From Myxococcales bacterium (GTDB taxonomy: Bacteria; Myxococcota_A; Polyangia; Nannocystales; Nannocystaceae): a DNA stretch of 64,000 bases. Below are positions 28,398-37,181 of this stretch, one piece after another. Both the position numbers and the translations under genes were made by a program. The first letter of the stretch is position 1; each line of letters opens with the position of its first letter. The notes under the pieces were generated by a model. That model made no database searches. It saw nothing but the letters and a program-made list of their open reading frames with translations, and was not told the DNA's origin. The stretch is taken from NCBI GenBank assembly GCA_020633315.1, contig JACKDV010000013.1:62001-126000 (forward strand), in the 5' to 3' direction.

Positions 28398-30410
28398 GTG
28401 AGCAGCCCGCTCGACGAGGTCTTGCAGGCCCTGCAGGCGCTGATGGAGGCGCAGGCCCAGACGCCGGTGCCGCGCGAGGCCGGCCAGGGCAACTTCCGCT
28501 GCGAGCGCTGCGAGGACTGCAGCCACTGCCGGTTCTGCAACGACTGCAATGCCTGCGAGGACTGCACCTACTGCGACGACTGTGACGGCTGCTCGGGGTG
28601 CACCCACTGCAAGGACTGCGAGCGCTGCCGCGAGACCACGCACAGCCGCTGGTCGTCGGGCTGCAGCAAGTCGTCGTACCTCACCCTGTGCCTCGACTGC
28701 GAGGGCTGCGTGCAGTGCTTCGCCTGCGTGGGCCTGACGGGCGCCGAGTTCTGCATCCTCAACGAGAAGCTCCCGCGCAAGGCGTACTTCAGCCGGGTGG
28801 CCGCGCTGCGAGCCGCGCTGGAGGAGCGCGTGACCACGGGCTGGCGACCGCCGTGGAGCGAGGTCGAGGAAGAGGAGGCCGACGACGAGGGCGTGGGAGC
28901 CGAGGCAGGAGCCGAGGCCGTACCCGAGGAGCCCGTGCCCGTGCCCGAGGAGCCCGAGGACGCCGGCGAGGTCTCGGTGGAGATCCCCGCGACCTCGCTG
29001 GCATCGCCCACGCGAGCGCGGCCGCGGCTGGACCGGGCCGAGGTGACGGTGGACGTGGCCGAGCGCGATGCACCGAGGAGCTCGCTGTCGCCTCCGTGGT
29101 CCTTCACCGACGCGCGACGCGAGCGGCCGAGCCTGGACGCCGAGCGGATCGAGCGAGCGCCCGAGCAGCTGCCCGAGCCGCCGCCCTACGGGAGCACGGG
29201 CAGCTTCGAGGCGGCCGTGCCCGACCCCGACGAGATCGTGGAGCCGCCCTCGCGCCCGCGCGATCGCTACGGCTGGTCGGCCCAGACCGAGGGCACGCCG
29301 ATCCACCTCGACTGGCCCGCGCTCGAGGACCGCGCCGGCGAGCCGCGCTGGCTCGACGAGCGCCTGGCCGACGAGCCCCGTGCCCGCGCCCGCTGGTCGG
29401 ACGAGCGCTTCGCCGACGAGCCCGCCCCCGAGCCCCGCGGCGGCTCCCGCTGGCTCGACGATCCTCCGCTGGAGCCTCGCGCTCGCCCGCCCTGGCCCAA
29501 CGAGCGGGCGGCCGAGCCCGCACCCGAGCCCCGCGCTCGCTCCCGCTGGCCCGACGAGCGGGAGCCCGTGCCCGATCCTCGCGCTCGCACCCCTTGGCCC
29601 GACGAGCGGGAGCCCGTGCCCGATCCTCGCGCTCGCACCCCTTGGCCCGACGAGCGAGAGCCCGTGCCCGATCCTCGCGCTCGCACCCCTTGGCCCGACG
29701 AGCGGGCGGCCGAGCCCGCGGAGCTCGAGTCGCGGCGACCGTGGGACGAGGACAGTCGGCTCTCGGAGCTCCGCACCCGCCGGACCCGCGAGGGCATGCG
29801 ACGGATCGAGACCGAGCCCGAGCCGCCGCGCGTCGAGTCGCATCCCACCTTCGAGTGGCCGCGCGCAGCCGAGAGCCGCCGAGAGCCGCGGGCCGACGAC
29901 CTCGACTGGCGACGACGGGAGACCGCGGCCTCGCCCCGCGCCCTGCCTCCGCCCGAGCTCGAGTCGATCGCCGATCTCGAGGAGCCGCCGCCCGAGCCCT
30001 CGCCGCTCGAGCGCCTCGACCTGTGGTCGCCCTTCGACGAGCTGCAGCGCCCTCGGCTGGGCCCGGAGGATCAGACCGAGCCCGATGCGCCCGTGGTCCG
30101 CCGCGCCCGCTCTCGCGCCGAGGTGAGCGACGCCGCCAAGATGACCGAGGCGGGCGACGAATGGGACGAGAGCCCCGCGTCCGCCGAGCACAGCCGCGGC
30201 GGCGTGGGCACGGGCCGCCGTCCCGAGCGACCGCGCGCCGACACCCCGCGCACCGGGCTGATGCGAGGCCGCGCCCCCGCCCGGCCCGCCGCCGCTCCCA
30301 CGCCCCGCCAGGCCGACGCGCCCTCGATCCGCCGCGCCCGCCGTCCCGCCCGCAGCCGCGACGAGAGCCCCACCGCGCCCTACCCCACCGGCGACGGCGA
30401 AGAGGGCTGA
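28398..30410 (+). CDS. CxxC-repeat protein with long disordered tail
   Basis: The 670-aa product has a zinc- or metal-cluster-like N-terminus. About residues 35-115 carry a run of cysteines every third position (CERCEDCSHCRFCNDC and onward), continuing to a conserved-looking block (LPRKAYFSRVAALRAALEERV) near 125-145. The remaining 500 residues are Arg/Pro/Glu/Asp-rich, repetitive and probably disordered, with Trp-Pro and DEREPVPDPRAR repeats. No signal peptide, so cytoplasmic. The family resembles unnamed Cys-repeat proteins of myxobacteria; function unknown. GTG start. Confidence 0.82.
   Translation: MSSPLDEVLQALQALMEAQAQTPVPREAGQGNFRCERCEDCSHCRFCNDCNACEDCTYCDDCDGCSGCTHCKDCERCRETTHSRWSSGCSKSSYLTLCLDCEGCVQCFACVGLTGAEFCILNEKLPRKAYFSRVAALRAALEERVTTGWRPPWSEVEEEEADDEGVGAEAGAEAVPEEPVPVPEEPEDAGEVSVEIPATSLASPTRARPRLDRAEVTVDVAERDAPRSSLSPPWSFTDARRERPSLDAERIERAPEQLPEPPPYGSTGSFEAAVPDPDEIVEPPSRPRDRYGWSAQTEGTPIHLDWPALEDRAGEPRWLDERLADEPRARARWSDERFADEPAPEPRGGSRWLDDPPLEPRARPPWPNERAAEPAPEPRARSRWPDEREPVPDPRARTPWPDEREPVPDPRARTPWPDEREPVPDPRARTPWPDERAAEPAELESRRPWDEDSRLSELRTRRTREGMRRIETEPEPPRVESHPTFEWPRAAESRREPRADDLDWRRRETAASPRALPPPELESIADLEEPPPEPSPLERLDLWSPFDELQRPRLGPEDQTEPDAPVVRRARSRAEVSDAAKMTEAGDEWDESPASAEHSRGGVGTGRRPERPRADTPRTGLMRGRAPARPAAAPTPRQADAPSIRRARRPARSRDESPTAPYPTGDGEEG
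29553..29696 (+). repeat. 48-bp coding tandem repeat
   Basis: Three 48-bp units at 29553, 29601 and 29649 are identical but for one base, and a fourth begins at 29697. Each encodes DEREPVPDPRARTPWP. The near-perfect identity indicates recent expansion. Confidence 0.95.
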
Positions 30411-30506
30411 GATTCCGCGGCCCGGCCTCGCGCCGCTCGAGGCCGCCGCCCCCGCTGCCGCGGCGCGAGGCTCCTCCGCGCGCCCAGCCTCTGGTATGAG
30501 CCCCCC

Positions 30507-31334
30507 ATGTCGGAATCCGAGCAGCGTTTGGTCATCGTGGGCTGCGGCACGATGGGCGAGGCCATCCTCGGCGGCCTGCTGCGGGCAGGTCGCGTGCAGC
30601 CGGGCGGCGTGGTGGTCACCTCGCGGCGCGAGGAGGAGGCCCGGCGCCTGCAGGGCAAGCACGGCGTCACCGCGATCACCGACAACCATGCCGCCTGCGC
30701 CCAGGGCACGGTGGCGCTGGTGGCCCTCAAGCCGCAGCGCATGGGCGAGGTGCTCGACGACGACGCCATGCGCGAGGCTCTCGCCGACAAGCTGGTCATC
30801 AGCATCGCGGCCGGCGTTCGCATCGCCACCCTGCAGCGCTGGCTGCCGCGCTCGTCGGTGATCCGGGCGATGCCCAACACCCCCTGCCTCATCGGCGAGG
30901 GCATGACCGTGCTCGCGGCCGGCCCCGGCGTGGATGCCCAGGCCCGCAGCTACGCCCGCGGGATCTTCGAGGCGGTGGGCCGGGTGGTCGAGCTCGAGGA
31001 CAAGCACATGGACGCGGTCACCAGCCTCAACGGCAGCGGGCCCGCCTTCGCCTACGTGATCCTCGAGGCCTTCGCCGACGGCGGCGTGATGATGGGGCTG
31101 CCGCGCGCGGTGGCCCTGCAGATCGCGGCCCAGGTGCTGCAGGGCTCCGCCCGCATGGTGCTCGACACCGGCTTCCACCCCGCCGCGCTCAAGGACCAGG
31201 TGACCACGCCGGCCGGCTCGACGATCGCCGGGCTGCTCACCATGGAGGACGGACGGATCCGCTCCGTGCTCGCCCGGGCCATCCAAGAGGCGACCCGAGT
31301 GGCCGGCGGCCTGGGCGGTCTGGACGGCAAGTAG
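30507..31334 (+). CDS. proC: Pyrroline-5-carboxylate reductase
   Basis: ProC reduces 1-pyrroline-5-carboxylate to proline with NAD(P)H in the cytoplasm. The 275-aa product has the dinucleotide-binding GCGTMGEAI (12-20), ALKPQ, IRAMPNTP, the conserved NGSGPAF and the TPAGSTIAGL signature. Length is standard. Start ATG at 30507 has no Shine-Dalgarno; TATGAG lies six nt before it. Stand-alone gene. Confidence 0.96.
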   Translation: MSESEQRLVIVGCGTMGEAILGGLLRAGRVQPGGVVVTSRREEEARRLQGKHGVTAITDNHAACAQGTVALVALKPQRMGEVLDDDAMREALADKLVISIAAGVRIATLQRWLPRSSVIRAMPNTPCLIGEGMTVLAAGPGVDAQARSYARGIFEAVGRVVELEDKHMDAVTSLNGSGPAFAYVILEAFADGGVMMGLPRAVALQIAAQVLQGSARMVLDTGFHPAALKDQVTTPAGSTIAGLLTMEDGRIRSVLARAIQEATRVAGGLGGLDGK

Positions 31335-31521
31335 CCGGGCCTCGCGGGCGCCTGCGGCGGCGATCGACTCACCGCCATTCCGGGCGGCCCGCCGGATTCG
31401 CTGTCAGTTCCAAAACGGCGCCAACGGGTCGAATCCGGGCCCCGAGGCCGAAATTTCTAGGGGCTTCCTTGCTGTCACTTCGCGAGATCGCCTGCTAGCT
31501 TGATCCCTCGGGATCGAATCG
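31335..31521 (+). promoter_or_regulatory. Promoter region of the 1030-aa lipoprotein gene
   Basis: An A+T-richer gap with a candidate promoter CTGTCA (31472-31477), 18-bp spacer, TAGCTT (31496-31501), 20 nt before the ATG. Four of six -35 positions match consensus. Nothing else recognised. Confidence 0.4.
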
Positions 31522-34500
31522 ATGGCACATGGTGAACGGAGCTGGGGCCGGCTGCTCGCGGCTGGCTGGTTGGTCGTGGCCGGGTGTCACGACCAGACGC
31601 GGGAGGGCACCTTGTCCGCGTCGGTGCTGGTGGTGGTGCCCGACGACACCGACGAGCTCGGCGCGGAGCTGGCCGAGACGGCCCGCAGCACGCTGGGCAC
31701 GATCAGCGGTCTACCCGCGATCACGGTCGCGGTGCCCGACGATCGCTACGACGAGCTCGCCGACCTCGAGCACCTCGCGGCCCGCCATCGCGCGGGGCTG
31801 GTGGTGGTGCTGGAGGCCGAGCGCCTCGCCGGCGACGTGGTGGGGCCCGACCAGCTCGCGTCGCTGGGGGAGCAGGGCTTTTGGCTCGACACCCACGACG
31901 TGGGCGGCTGGGCCAACCGTCTGGGCGACGACGAGCCCGGAGCCACGGTGGTGCTGAGCGCGGGCGCGGCCCGGCTGCCGCGGCAGTACGCGGTGGTCGA
32001 GCTGCTGCGCCGCCTGGGCGTGCGCTACTTCCATCCCGAGCAGCAGTACCTGCCGCACCACGATCCCGCCGACCTGCGCGCGCTGGCGCGGCGCCCCACC
32101 CTGCTCACCCGCGAGGGCCCCGCCCATCGCCCCGACTTCGCCTGGCGCTCGTGGTCGTTCCACGGCGCCCACCCGCTCGAGCACCTCGAGGCCTTCTCCG
32201 ATCCCTCGCACCCCATCGACGAGGCGGTCCACGTCAACCAGTGGATCGTGAGCAACTTCGGCAACCGCTTCCGCGGGGCGGGGCGCGGGGTGGTGAGCGA
32301 GGAGCAGCTCGCGATCCGGGCCGCGCAGCTCGACGAGCTGCGCGAGCACCTGGGCTTTGCCCAGGGCACGGGCATCACCCTGCACAACCTGCAGCAGGGA
32401 GCCAGCAGCGAGATCGACCCCAGCCTGCCCGTGCCCGTGCGCGAGCAGATCGAGCGCGTGGTGGCAGGCAAGCTCGCCGACATGCCCGACGCCCAGTGGT
32501 TCGGGATCCACTTCGGCCCCACCGAGCTCACCACCACCCCCGACGAGGAGACGGTGCAGTGGATCGACTGGGCCGGCCAGGCCGCGCTGCGGCTGCGACC
32601 GGACATCCGGGTGGAGATCAACAGCCACGTGACCGGCAGCCAGCCCAGCCCTCACTTCGACGACCTGGGCTGCCCCAACGGCACCAACGACGAGGGGCGC
32701 ATCGACTACTACGACCTGCCCCACCACGCCGATCCCCGGCTGGGGATCTCGGTGCACACGGTGATGTTCTACCCGCTCGAAGGACCGGCGCGGGTGTACG
32801 ACCAGCGCAGCTTCGCCCACAAGCGCTGCCTGATGGAGCGGGCCTCGACCCAGGGGCGCCCCCTGCAGTGGTTCCCCGAGGGCTCGTGGTGGCTGGGCTT
32901 CGACAACTCGGTGCCGATGTACCTGCCGCTCTACATGTGGGCGCGGGCGCGGGACGTCGAGCTGCTGCGACCGCTGCTCGCCTCGCGGGGCGGCGGCACC
33001 CTCGACGGCCACCGCATGTTCGACAGCGGTCACGAGTGGGGCTACTGGCAGCAGGACTACCTGGCGGGGCTCTTGGCCTGGAACGCCGACGCCACCCTCG
33101 ACCAGGTGCTGGGCGAGATCCTCGACCCGCTGTGCGAGCCCGCCGACTGGCGCGACGGCTGCGAGGCTCGCCGCGAGGCGATCGCGGTGGTGCAGGAGAT
33201 CATCGAGCACCAGCGCGAGCTGTTCCTTCGACGCGAGGACTTCCGCGGCCGCCCCGGCGGGGTCTATGCCTACTTCGCCGGCGAGGAGCAGGGCGACGAG
33301 CTCGCGGCCGCCTCGGGGCTCGAGTTCCGACCGGTGCGGGTGTCGTTCGGCGAGGTGCTCGACTGGGACGAGGAGGCCATGGCCCACTTCCGCGCCACCG
33401 ACCTGGCCGCGCTGCACGAGGCCGCCGAGGCCTACGAGGGCTGGCGGGCGCGCCTGGTCGCGCTGCAGCCCGTGGTGCCGACCGAGGGCCAGCCGTGGCT
33501 GGCCGAGGTGATCGACGGCGTGGAGATCGACGGCCTGCGGGCGGCCCAGGCCGCCGAGCTCTACGAGGCGGTGCTGCGCTACCGCGAGGTGGAGCTGAGC
33601 GGCGAGAACAGCCCCGGCATCGAGGCCTACCCCCACTCGCTGGCGGCGCTCGAGGTGCTCGCCCGGGCGCAGAAGGTGATCGCCCGTCGCGAGCGGAGCT
33701 ATCGCTACCCGCCCGCGCAGACCTACGGCGGCGGCGTGACCGAGGCCACCGGCGTCGACAACGGCACCACCTATCCCTATCGCGTCTACACCAAGACCCA
33801 CCTGCTCACCTACTGGCTCGACCGGCAGATGCAGGTCACCCAGCTCATCGTGGGTCGCGGCATCGACGACGGTCCCGCGCTCGAGCTGAGCGAGGCGCTC
33901 GACCACGAGGGCGCGCCGCTGCAGGTGAGCTGGCCCCCGCTCGAGGGTCTCGAAGGCACGCTGCGGATCGGCGAGCTGAGCCTGCAGCCGCCCGACGACG
34001 AGCTGCTGCTCGGGGACGGCCCTGGCTACTGGCCGGTGAGCGCCGAGCTGGGCTCGGTGAGCGGACCGCTGTCGGTCCGGGGCGGCGTGGCGCGCAGCGA
34101 CGTGCGGGCCACCACTCCCGCCGGGGGCATGGCGCTGCTGTACCCCGACGATCCCTCGGCCGAGGGCGTGCTCGCAGGCGTGCTGCCCTCGCTGCGCTGG
34201 GCGTGGGTGCCCGAGCCCATGGCGCTGGTGCTCGCGCCCGACGGCGACGGCGACGGCTCGGTGCGCTTCGACGAGCTCGTGTACGCGCAGGTCGTGCAGG
34301 GCGACGAGGCTGGCTTCGACACCGCCCCCGTGGAGCTCGAGCTGCCCGTGGCGCTGAGCTCGGGCGGCACCGCGCTGACGATCACCGTGGGGCAGGCCGT
34401 GCTCTCGGGGCGGCTCGATGCCGACGGCCTGGTCAGCCCCATCACCCTCGACGGACAGCTGCGAGTCGACGACATCGTGAAGGCCGCGATCGAGCTGGCC

Positions 34501-34614
34501 GGCTTCGACGAGGCGGGCACGCTCGCGCTGCTGGGCGGGGTGTGGGGCTTCGACCCGGCCGACCCGCCGCAGTGGGTGCCGATCGTGGCCGAGCTGACGG
34601 TGAGCGCCGAGTAG
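31522..34614 (+). CDS. Very large lipoprotein with glycosidase-like architecture
   Basis: The 1030-aa product has a lipobox (LVVAGC, Cys22). Residues about 30-190 contain two alpha/beta segments ending in LPRQYAVVELLRRLGVRYFHP, closely resembling the domain before the catalytic barrel in alpha-glucuronidase, GH20 and DUF4838 proteins. A TIM-barrel-like region follows (about 200-560, with QWIVSNFGNRF, NLQQGA and WFGIHFGPTELTTTP), then helical and beta-rich C-terminal domains including an EF-like DGDGDGSVRF. It may degrade an extracellular polysaccharide. Catalytic residues cannot be assigned. Confidence 0.82.
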   Translation: MAHGERSWGRLLAAGWLVVAGCHDQTREGTLSASVLVVVPDDTDELGAELAETARSTLGTISGLPAITVAVPDDRYDELADLEHLAARHRAGLVVVLEAERLAGDVVGPDQLASLGEQGFWLDTHDVGGWANRLGDDEPGATVVLSAGAARLPRQYAVVELLRRLGVRYFHPEQQYLPHHDPADLRALARRPTLLTREGPAHRPDFAWRSWSFHGAHPLEHLEAFSDPSHPIDEAVHVNQWIVSNFGNRFRGAGRGVVSEEQLAIRAAQLDELREHLGFAQGTGITLHNLQQGASSEIDPSLPVPVREQIERVVAGKLADMPDAQWFGIHFGPTELTTTPDEETVQWIDWAGQAALRLRPDIRVEINSHVTGSQPSPHFDDLGCPNGTNDEGRIDYYDLPHHADPRLGISVHTVMFYPLEGPARVYDQRSFAHKRCLMERASTQGRPLQWFPEGSWWLGFDNSVPMYLPLYMWARARDVELLRPLLASRGGGTLDGHRMFDSGHEWGYWQQDYLAGLLAWNADATLDQVLGEILDPLCEPADWRDGCEARREAIAVVQEIIEHQRELFLRREDFRGRPGGVYAYFAGEEQGDELAAASGLEFRPVRVSFGEVLDWDEEAMAHFRATDLAALHEAAEAYEGWRARLVALQPVVPTEGQPWLAEVIDGVEIDGLRAAQAAELYEAVLRYREVELSGENSPGIEAYPHSLAALEVLARAQKVIARRERSYRYPPAQTYGGGVTEATGVDNGTTYPYRVYTKTHLLTYWLDRQMQVTQLIVGRGIDDGPALELSEALDHEGAPLQVSWPPLEGLEGTLRIGELSLQPPDDELLLGDGPGYWPVSAELGSVSGPLSVRGGVARSDVRATTPAGGMALLYPDDPSAEGVLAGVLPSLRWAWVPEPMALVLAPDGDGDGSVRFDELVYAQVVQGDEAGFDTAPVELELPVALSSGGTALTITVGQAVLSGRLDADGLVSPITLDGQLRVDDIVKAAIELAGFDEAGTLALLGGVWGFDPADPPQWVPIVAELTVSAE

Positions 34615-34792
34615 CTCGCGCGCTCGAGGCCGAGTCGTCCGCGGCGGTGCGTCCGTGGCAGCACCCCCGCGGCAGCACGTTGGTGGGCGTGCCTCCGCGA
34701 GCCCGCGTTCGCTCGCGGACCGCGCCATTTGGGCGCGCTCGCCCGGGCCCTTGGCACCGGGCCCGGCGGGGCTCGACCCCCCGGGCGCTCCC

Positions 34793-34821
34793 TTGGCCCG
34801 CCCAGGGGCACGCCCTATGCT
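34793..34821 (+). promoter_or_regulatory. Candidate promoter of the 98-aa membrane protein gene
   Basis: TTGGCC (34793-34798), 17-bp spacer, TATGCT (34816-34821), ending six nt before the ATG. If used, the transcript would be almost leaderless. Confidence 0.45.
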
Positions 34822-34827
34822 TGCGCC

Positions 34828-35124
34828 ATGGCGGAAGACCAAGGCCGGAGCATCGCGTGGCCCCTCGTCAAGCTCGGGCTCATCGGGCTGGGGGGCGTGG
34901 TGGCGGTGGGCCTGGCCGTCGCGATCCTCAAGCCGCTGCTCATCCTCGGCGTGATCGCCGGGGCCGGCTACGTGGGCTACCGGCTGTTCATGGGCTCGGA
35001 CAAGGCCATCGAGGGCGGCAAGGAGCACAAGGCCATCGGGCCCGACGCGGACTTCGAGCGGCGGATGGCCGAGCTCGACGCGATGGAGAAGAAGCTCGAC
35101 GCGGAGATCCGCAAGAACAGCTGA
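34828..35124 (+). CDS. Small membrane protein with C-terminal helix
   Basis: The 98-aa product has a hydrophobic Gly-rich span of about 38 residues (12-50), likely one or two transmembrane helices, followed by a charged amphipathic helix (FERRMAELDAMEKKLDAEI) that could form a coiled coil. The start is the ATG at 34828, six nt after TATGCT; an earlier in-frame start gives a Gly/Pro-rich tail. Family unknown. Confidence 0.72.
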   Translation: MAEDQGRSIAWPLVKLGLIGLGGVVAVGLAVAILKPLLILGVIAGAGYVGYRLFMGSDKAIEGGKEHKAIGPDADFERRMAELDAMEKKLDAEIRKNS

Positions 35125-35147
35125 GCGTCGAGCCCGACCGAGCCGCG

Positions 35148-35255
35148 CTACGGCAGCACGATGCGACCGGGCGCGTCCTCGTCACCATCCTGCGTGTGGC
35201 AGGCATTGCAGTCGCCGTGGGGAATCGGGTCGATCACCGATTGCCGATTCGTTCT
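35148..35255 (-). pseudogene. Remnant of a CxxCH (cytochrome-like) protein, C-terminus only
   Basis: On the minus strand the gap beside gene 34828 encodes HGDCNACHTQDGDEDAPGR followed by IVLP and a stop. This resembles the C-terminal tail of exported proteins with one haem-attachment motif, which commonly end DCNxCHT...GAPGRI...P. Upstream in frame the sequence soon turns Arg-rich and runs into the neighbouring gene, with no signal peptide or start. A decayed or truncated gene is the best reading; a short real peptide is possible. Confidence 0.5.
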
Positions 35256-35319
35256 CGAAATCTGCTGCGCTCGCGTCGACGGTGGGCATCCCCACCCGTT
35301 TTCCGAGAGCCGCTCGGGC

Positions 35320-36300
35320 CTACGCCGCCCGGTCCTCGAGCGCGGCGGCGAAGCGTCGCACCACCTCGCCCGCCGGCAGCACCCCGTCGATCCCATCCAC
35401 GCTCTTGCCGGCCTGGAACACGTCCTTGTAGCTCAGCCCGCGCAGGCTCGCGCGCTTGAGCTGCCACAGCGACTGCAGCGAGTAGAACATCCGCATGTAG
35501 TGCTTGAGCTTGGGGTGCCGGAGCATGCGCTTGGCCAGCGGCCCGGCCTTGGTGCCCACCTTGTCGATGGTCTCGGAGCGGATCACCGCCACCGGCACGC
35601 CGGAGATCCGCTCGGTGAGCACGATGTCCTCGGCGTGGGCGCGCACGATGGCGGCCTTGTAGTCGGGGTGCACCTTGCACTCCTCGGTGGCGATGAAGCG
35701 GGTGCCCATCTGCACGCCGGCGTAGCCCATGTCGAGCGCCTCGCGGAAGCGGGCCGGATCGCCGATGCCCCCGGCGCACACCAGCGGCACGCCCAGGTCG
35801 TGCAGCTCCTCGTACAGGGCCCGCGGATCGGTGGTGCCCGCGTGCCCGCCCGCCCGCGCGTTGACGCAGATGAGCCCATCCACCCCGCCCTGCAGCGCCT
35901 TTTGGGCCCACTTGCGGCTGGTGACGTCGTGGTAGACGACCCCGCCCACCGCGTGCACGCGCTCCACCACCCAGCGGGGGTTGCCCAGGGCGGTGACGAA
36001 GAAGCGCACCCCCTCCTCGAGCGCCACGTCGATCCACTTGCGCATGCGGTCGAGGTAGATCTTGGCCGACTGCTCCACGATGGCGTTGAAGCCGATCGGG
36101 CGGTCGGTGATGCGGCGGATCAGACGGATGCCCTCGCGCAGGTCGTGGCCGTGCACGTAGGTCATGGAGATGGGCTGGATGATCCCCATGCCGCCCGCGC
36201 CCGAGACGGCGGCGATGAGCTCGGGGTTGGAGCAGGGGTACATGGCCCCGCAGATGAGCGGGACCTCGATGCCGGCGTCGCGGGTGAGCGCGGTCTGCAT
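35320..36300 (-). CDS. Nitronate monooxygenase / FMN enoyl-reductase family protein
   Basis: The 326-aa product is an FMN-dependent TIM-barrel enzyme of the 2-nitropropane dioxygenase group, which oxidises nitronates, and whose relatives reduce enoyl-ACP. Landmarks: PLICGAMY, GGMGIIQP, GGHAGTTDPRALYEEL and AGGIGDPARFREALDMG followed by GTRFIATEEC. Exact substrate cannot be told. The ATG at 36300 lies two nt after the stop of the small upstream membrane-protein gene, so the two are co-transcribed. Confidence 0.9.
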   Translation of the reverse strand: MQTALTRDAGIEVPLICGAMYPCSNPELIAAVSGAGGMGIIQPISMTYVHGHDLREGIRLIRRITDRPIGFNAIVEQSAKIYLDRMRKWIDVALEEGVRFFVTALGNPRWVVERVHAVGGVVYHDVTSRKWAQKALQGGVDGLICVNARAGGHAGTTDPRALYEELHDLGVPLVCAGGIGDPARFREALDMGYAGVQMGTRFIATEECKVHPDYKAAIVRAHAEDIVLTERISGVPVAVIRSETIDKVGTKAGPLAKRMLRHPKLKHYMRMFYSLQSLWQLKRASLRGLSYKDVFQAGKSVDGIDGVLPAGEVVRRFAAALEDRAA

Positions 36301-36302
36301 GC

Positions 36303-36524
36303 TCACTTCCACTCGGCGTCTTGGGAGGGCTCGGGCTTGGTGGCCGTGCGCCCGACGAGGCCGAGCACGATGAGGCCCAGGCCGCCGAAGCTCAGCCACC
36401 GGGGCAGCTCGGGGGGCAGGTCGGCGTCGACGACCGCCGGGTGGTCGGCGAGGCGCGGGAGCAGGAAGCCGGCCAGGCCCGCCGCCACCCCCAGGTAGAG
36501 CAGGAACTTGAAGAACCCGTACAT
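36303..36524 (-). CDS. Small two-helix membrane protein
   Basis: The 73-aa product has two hydrophobic helices (about 3-23 and 46-63) separated by a polar loop, and a charged C-terminus. No family is recognised. The ATG at 36524 is preferred to a start seven codons earlier. Probably in one operon with the downstream FMN enzyme. Confidence 0.7.
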   Translation of the reverse strand: MYGFFKFLLYLGVAAGLAGFLLPRLADHPAVVDADLPPELPRWLSFGGLGLIVLGLVGRTATKPEPSQDAEWK

Positions 36525-36587
36525 GGCGCGCGGGCATGCTGGCACGGGGCCCGGGGGGTGGCAACCAGCGCCCGGGCGTGCGCGCGC

Positions 36588-37061
36588 TCAGTCGCCGCGC
36601 TTGGCCATGAAGGCGTCGAGACCAGCGCCCGCGGTGGCGCGCACCTTGTTCCGCACCAGCGGCGTCCAGCCGAGCAGCAGGCCCGTCGGGCCCAGCGCCT
36701 GACGGCTCCACGCCCAGAACGAGAACACGTCGTGGTGCTCCACGATCTTGCCGTCGCGGAAGCGGAAGCTGGCGTCGATGTGGTTGTCCACGTGGCGACC
36801 GGTGGCCGAGAAGGTGTAGCTGGCGTCCCAGTGGGCGCGGCCGCCTCGGTCGTCGGCGTGCACGTCCCGGACGCTGACCTCCAGGTCGGCGGCGCGCCCG
36901 GTGAGCATGCGCCACATGCCCCCGGCTCGCTCGCCTCGCAGGTCGGGGAACACCGGGTCGGAGAAGCGGATCTCCGGGTGGTAGCACGCCGCCATCGCGT
37001 CGCCGTCGCGCCGCTGGAAGGCCTCGTAGAACGTCTCGATGAGCTCGGCGTGGGGATGCAT
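36588..37061 (-). CDS. SnoaL-like / NTF2-fold protein
   Basis: The 157-aa product has the SnoaL/NTF2-like pattern: an N-terminal helix (LIETFYEAFQRRDGDAMAAC), YHPEIRFSDPVFPDLRG, and a curved sheet ending in IDASFRFRDGKIVEHHDVFSFW. Such proteins are small-molecule-binding cones, often isomerases or hydrolases. Start ATG at 37061 is favoured by TACCAT ending ten nt upstream (37077-37072). Substrate unknown. Confidence 0.86.
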   Translation of the reverse strand: MHPHAELIETFYEAFQRRDGDAMAACYHPEIRFSDPVFPDLRGERAGGMWRMLTGRAADLEVSVRDVHADDRGGRAHWDASYTFSATGRHVDNHIDASFRFRDGKIVEHHDVFSFWAWSRQALGPTGLLLGWTPLVRNKVRATAGAGLDAFMAKRGD

Positions 37062-37181
37062 GGGCGCCCGCATGGTAGCCCAGGCCCCGACCCGGGGTCG
37101 ATTGCGGGCGAGAGCGACGACGAGGCAGCTGGAAGGGGACGAGCGCCTGGTTTATCGTGGATCGGCGAAGGGGGGCGAAGG

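Noticed and set aside
28490..28740. Ferredoxin or rubredoxin domain in the CxxC-repeat protein.
   Set aside because: Cysteine spacing is a continuous three-residue array, not the CxxCxxC...CP of ferredoxins.
29553..29696. Possible CRISPR or regulatory repeats at 48-bp spacing.
   Set aside because: In-frame coding repeats inside a large gene.
31711..35028. Long minus-strand open frame opposite the 1030-aa lipoprotein.
   Set aside because: No domain or signal peptide; antisense of a well-biased gene.
35148..35396. Complete 82-codon minus-strand gene.
   Set aside because: Only the last 30 or so codons look protein-like; the upstream part overlaps the nitronate-monooxygenase gene and is Arg-rich, so a remnant is preferred.
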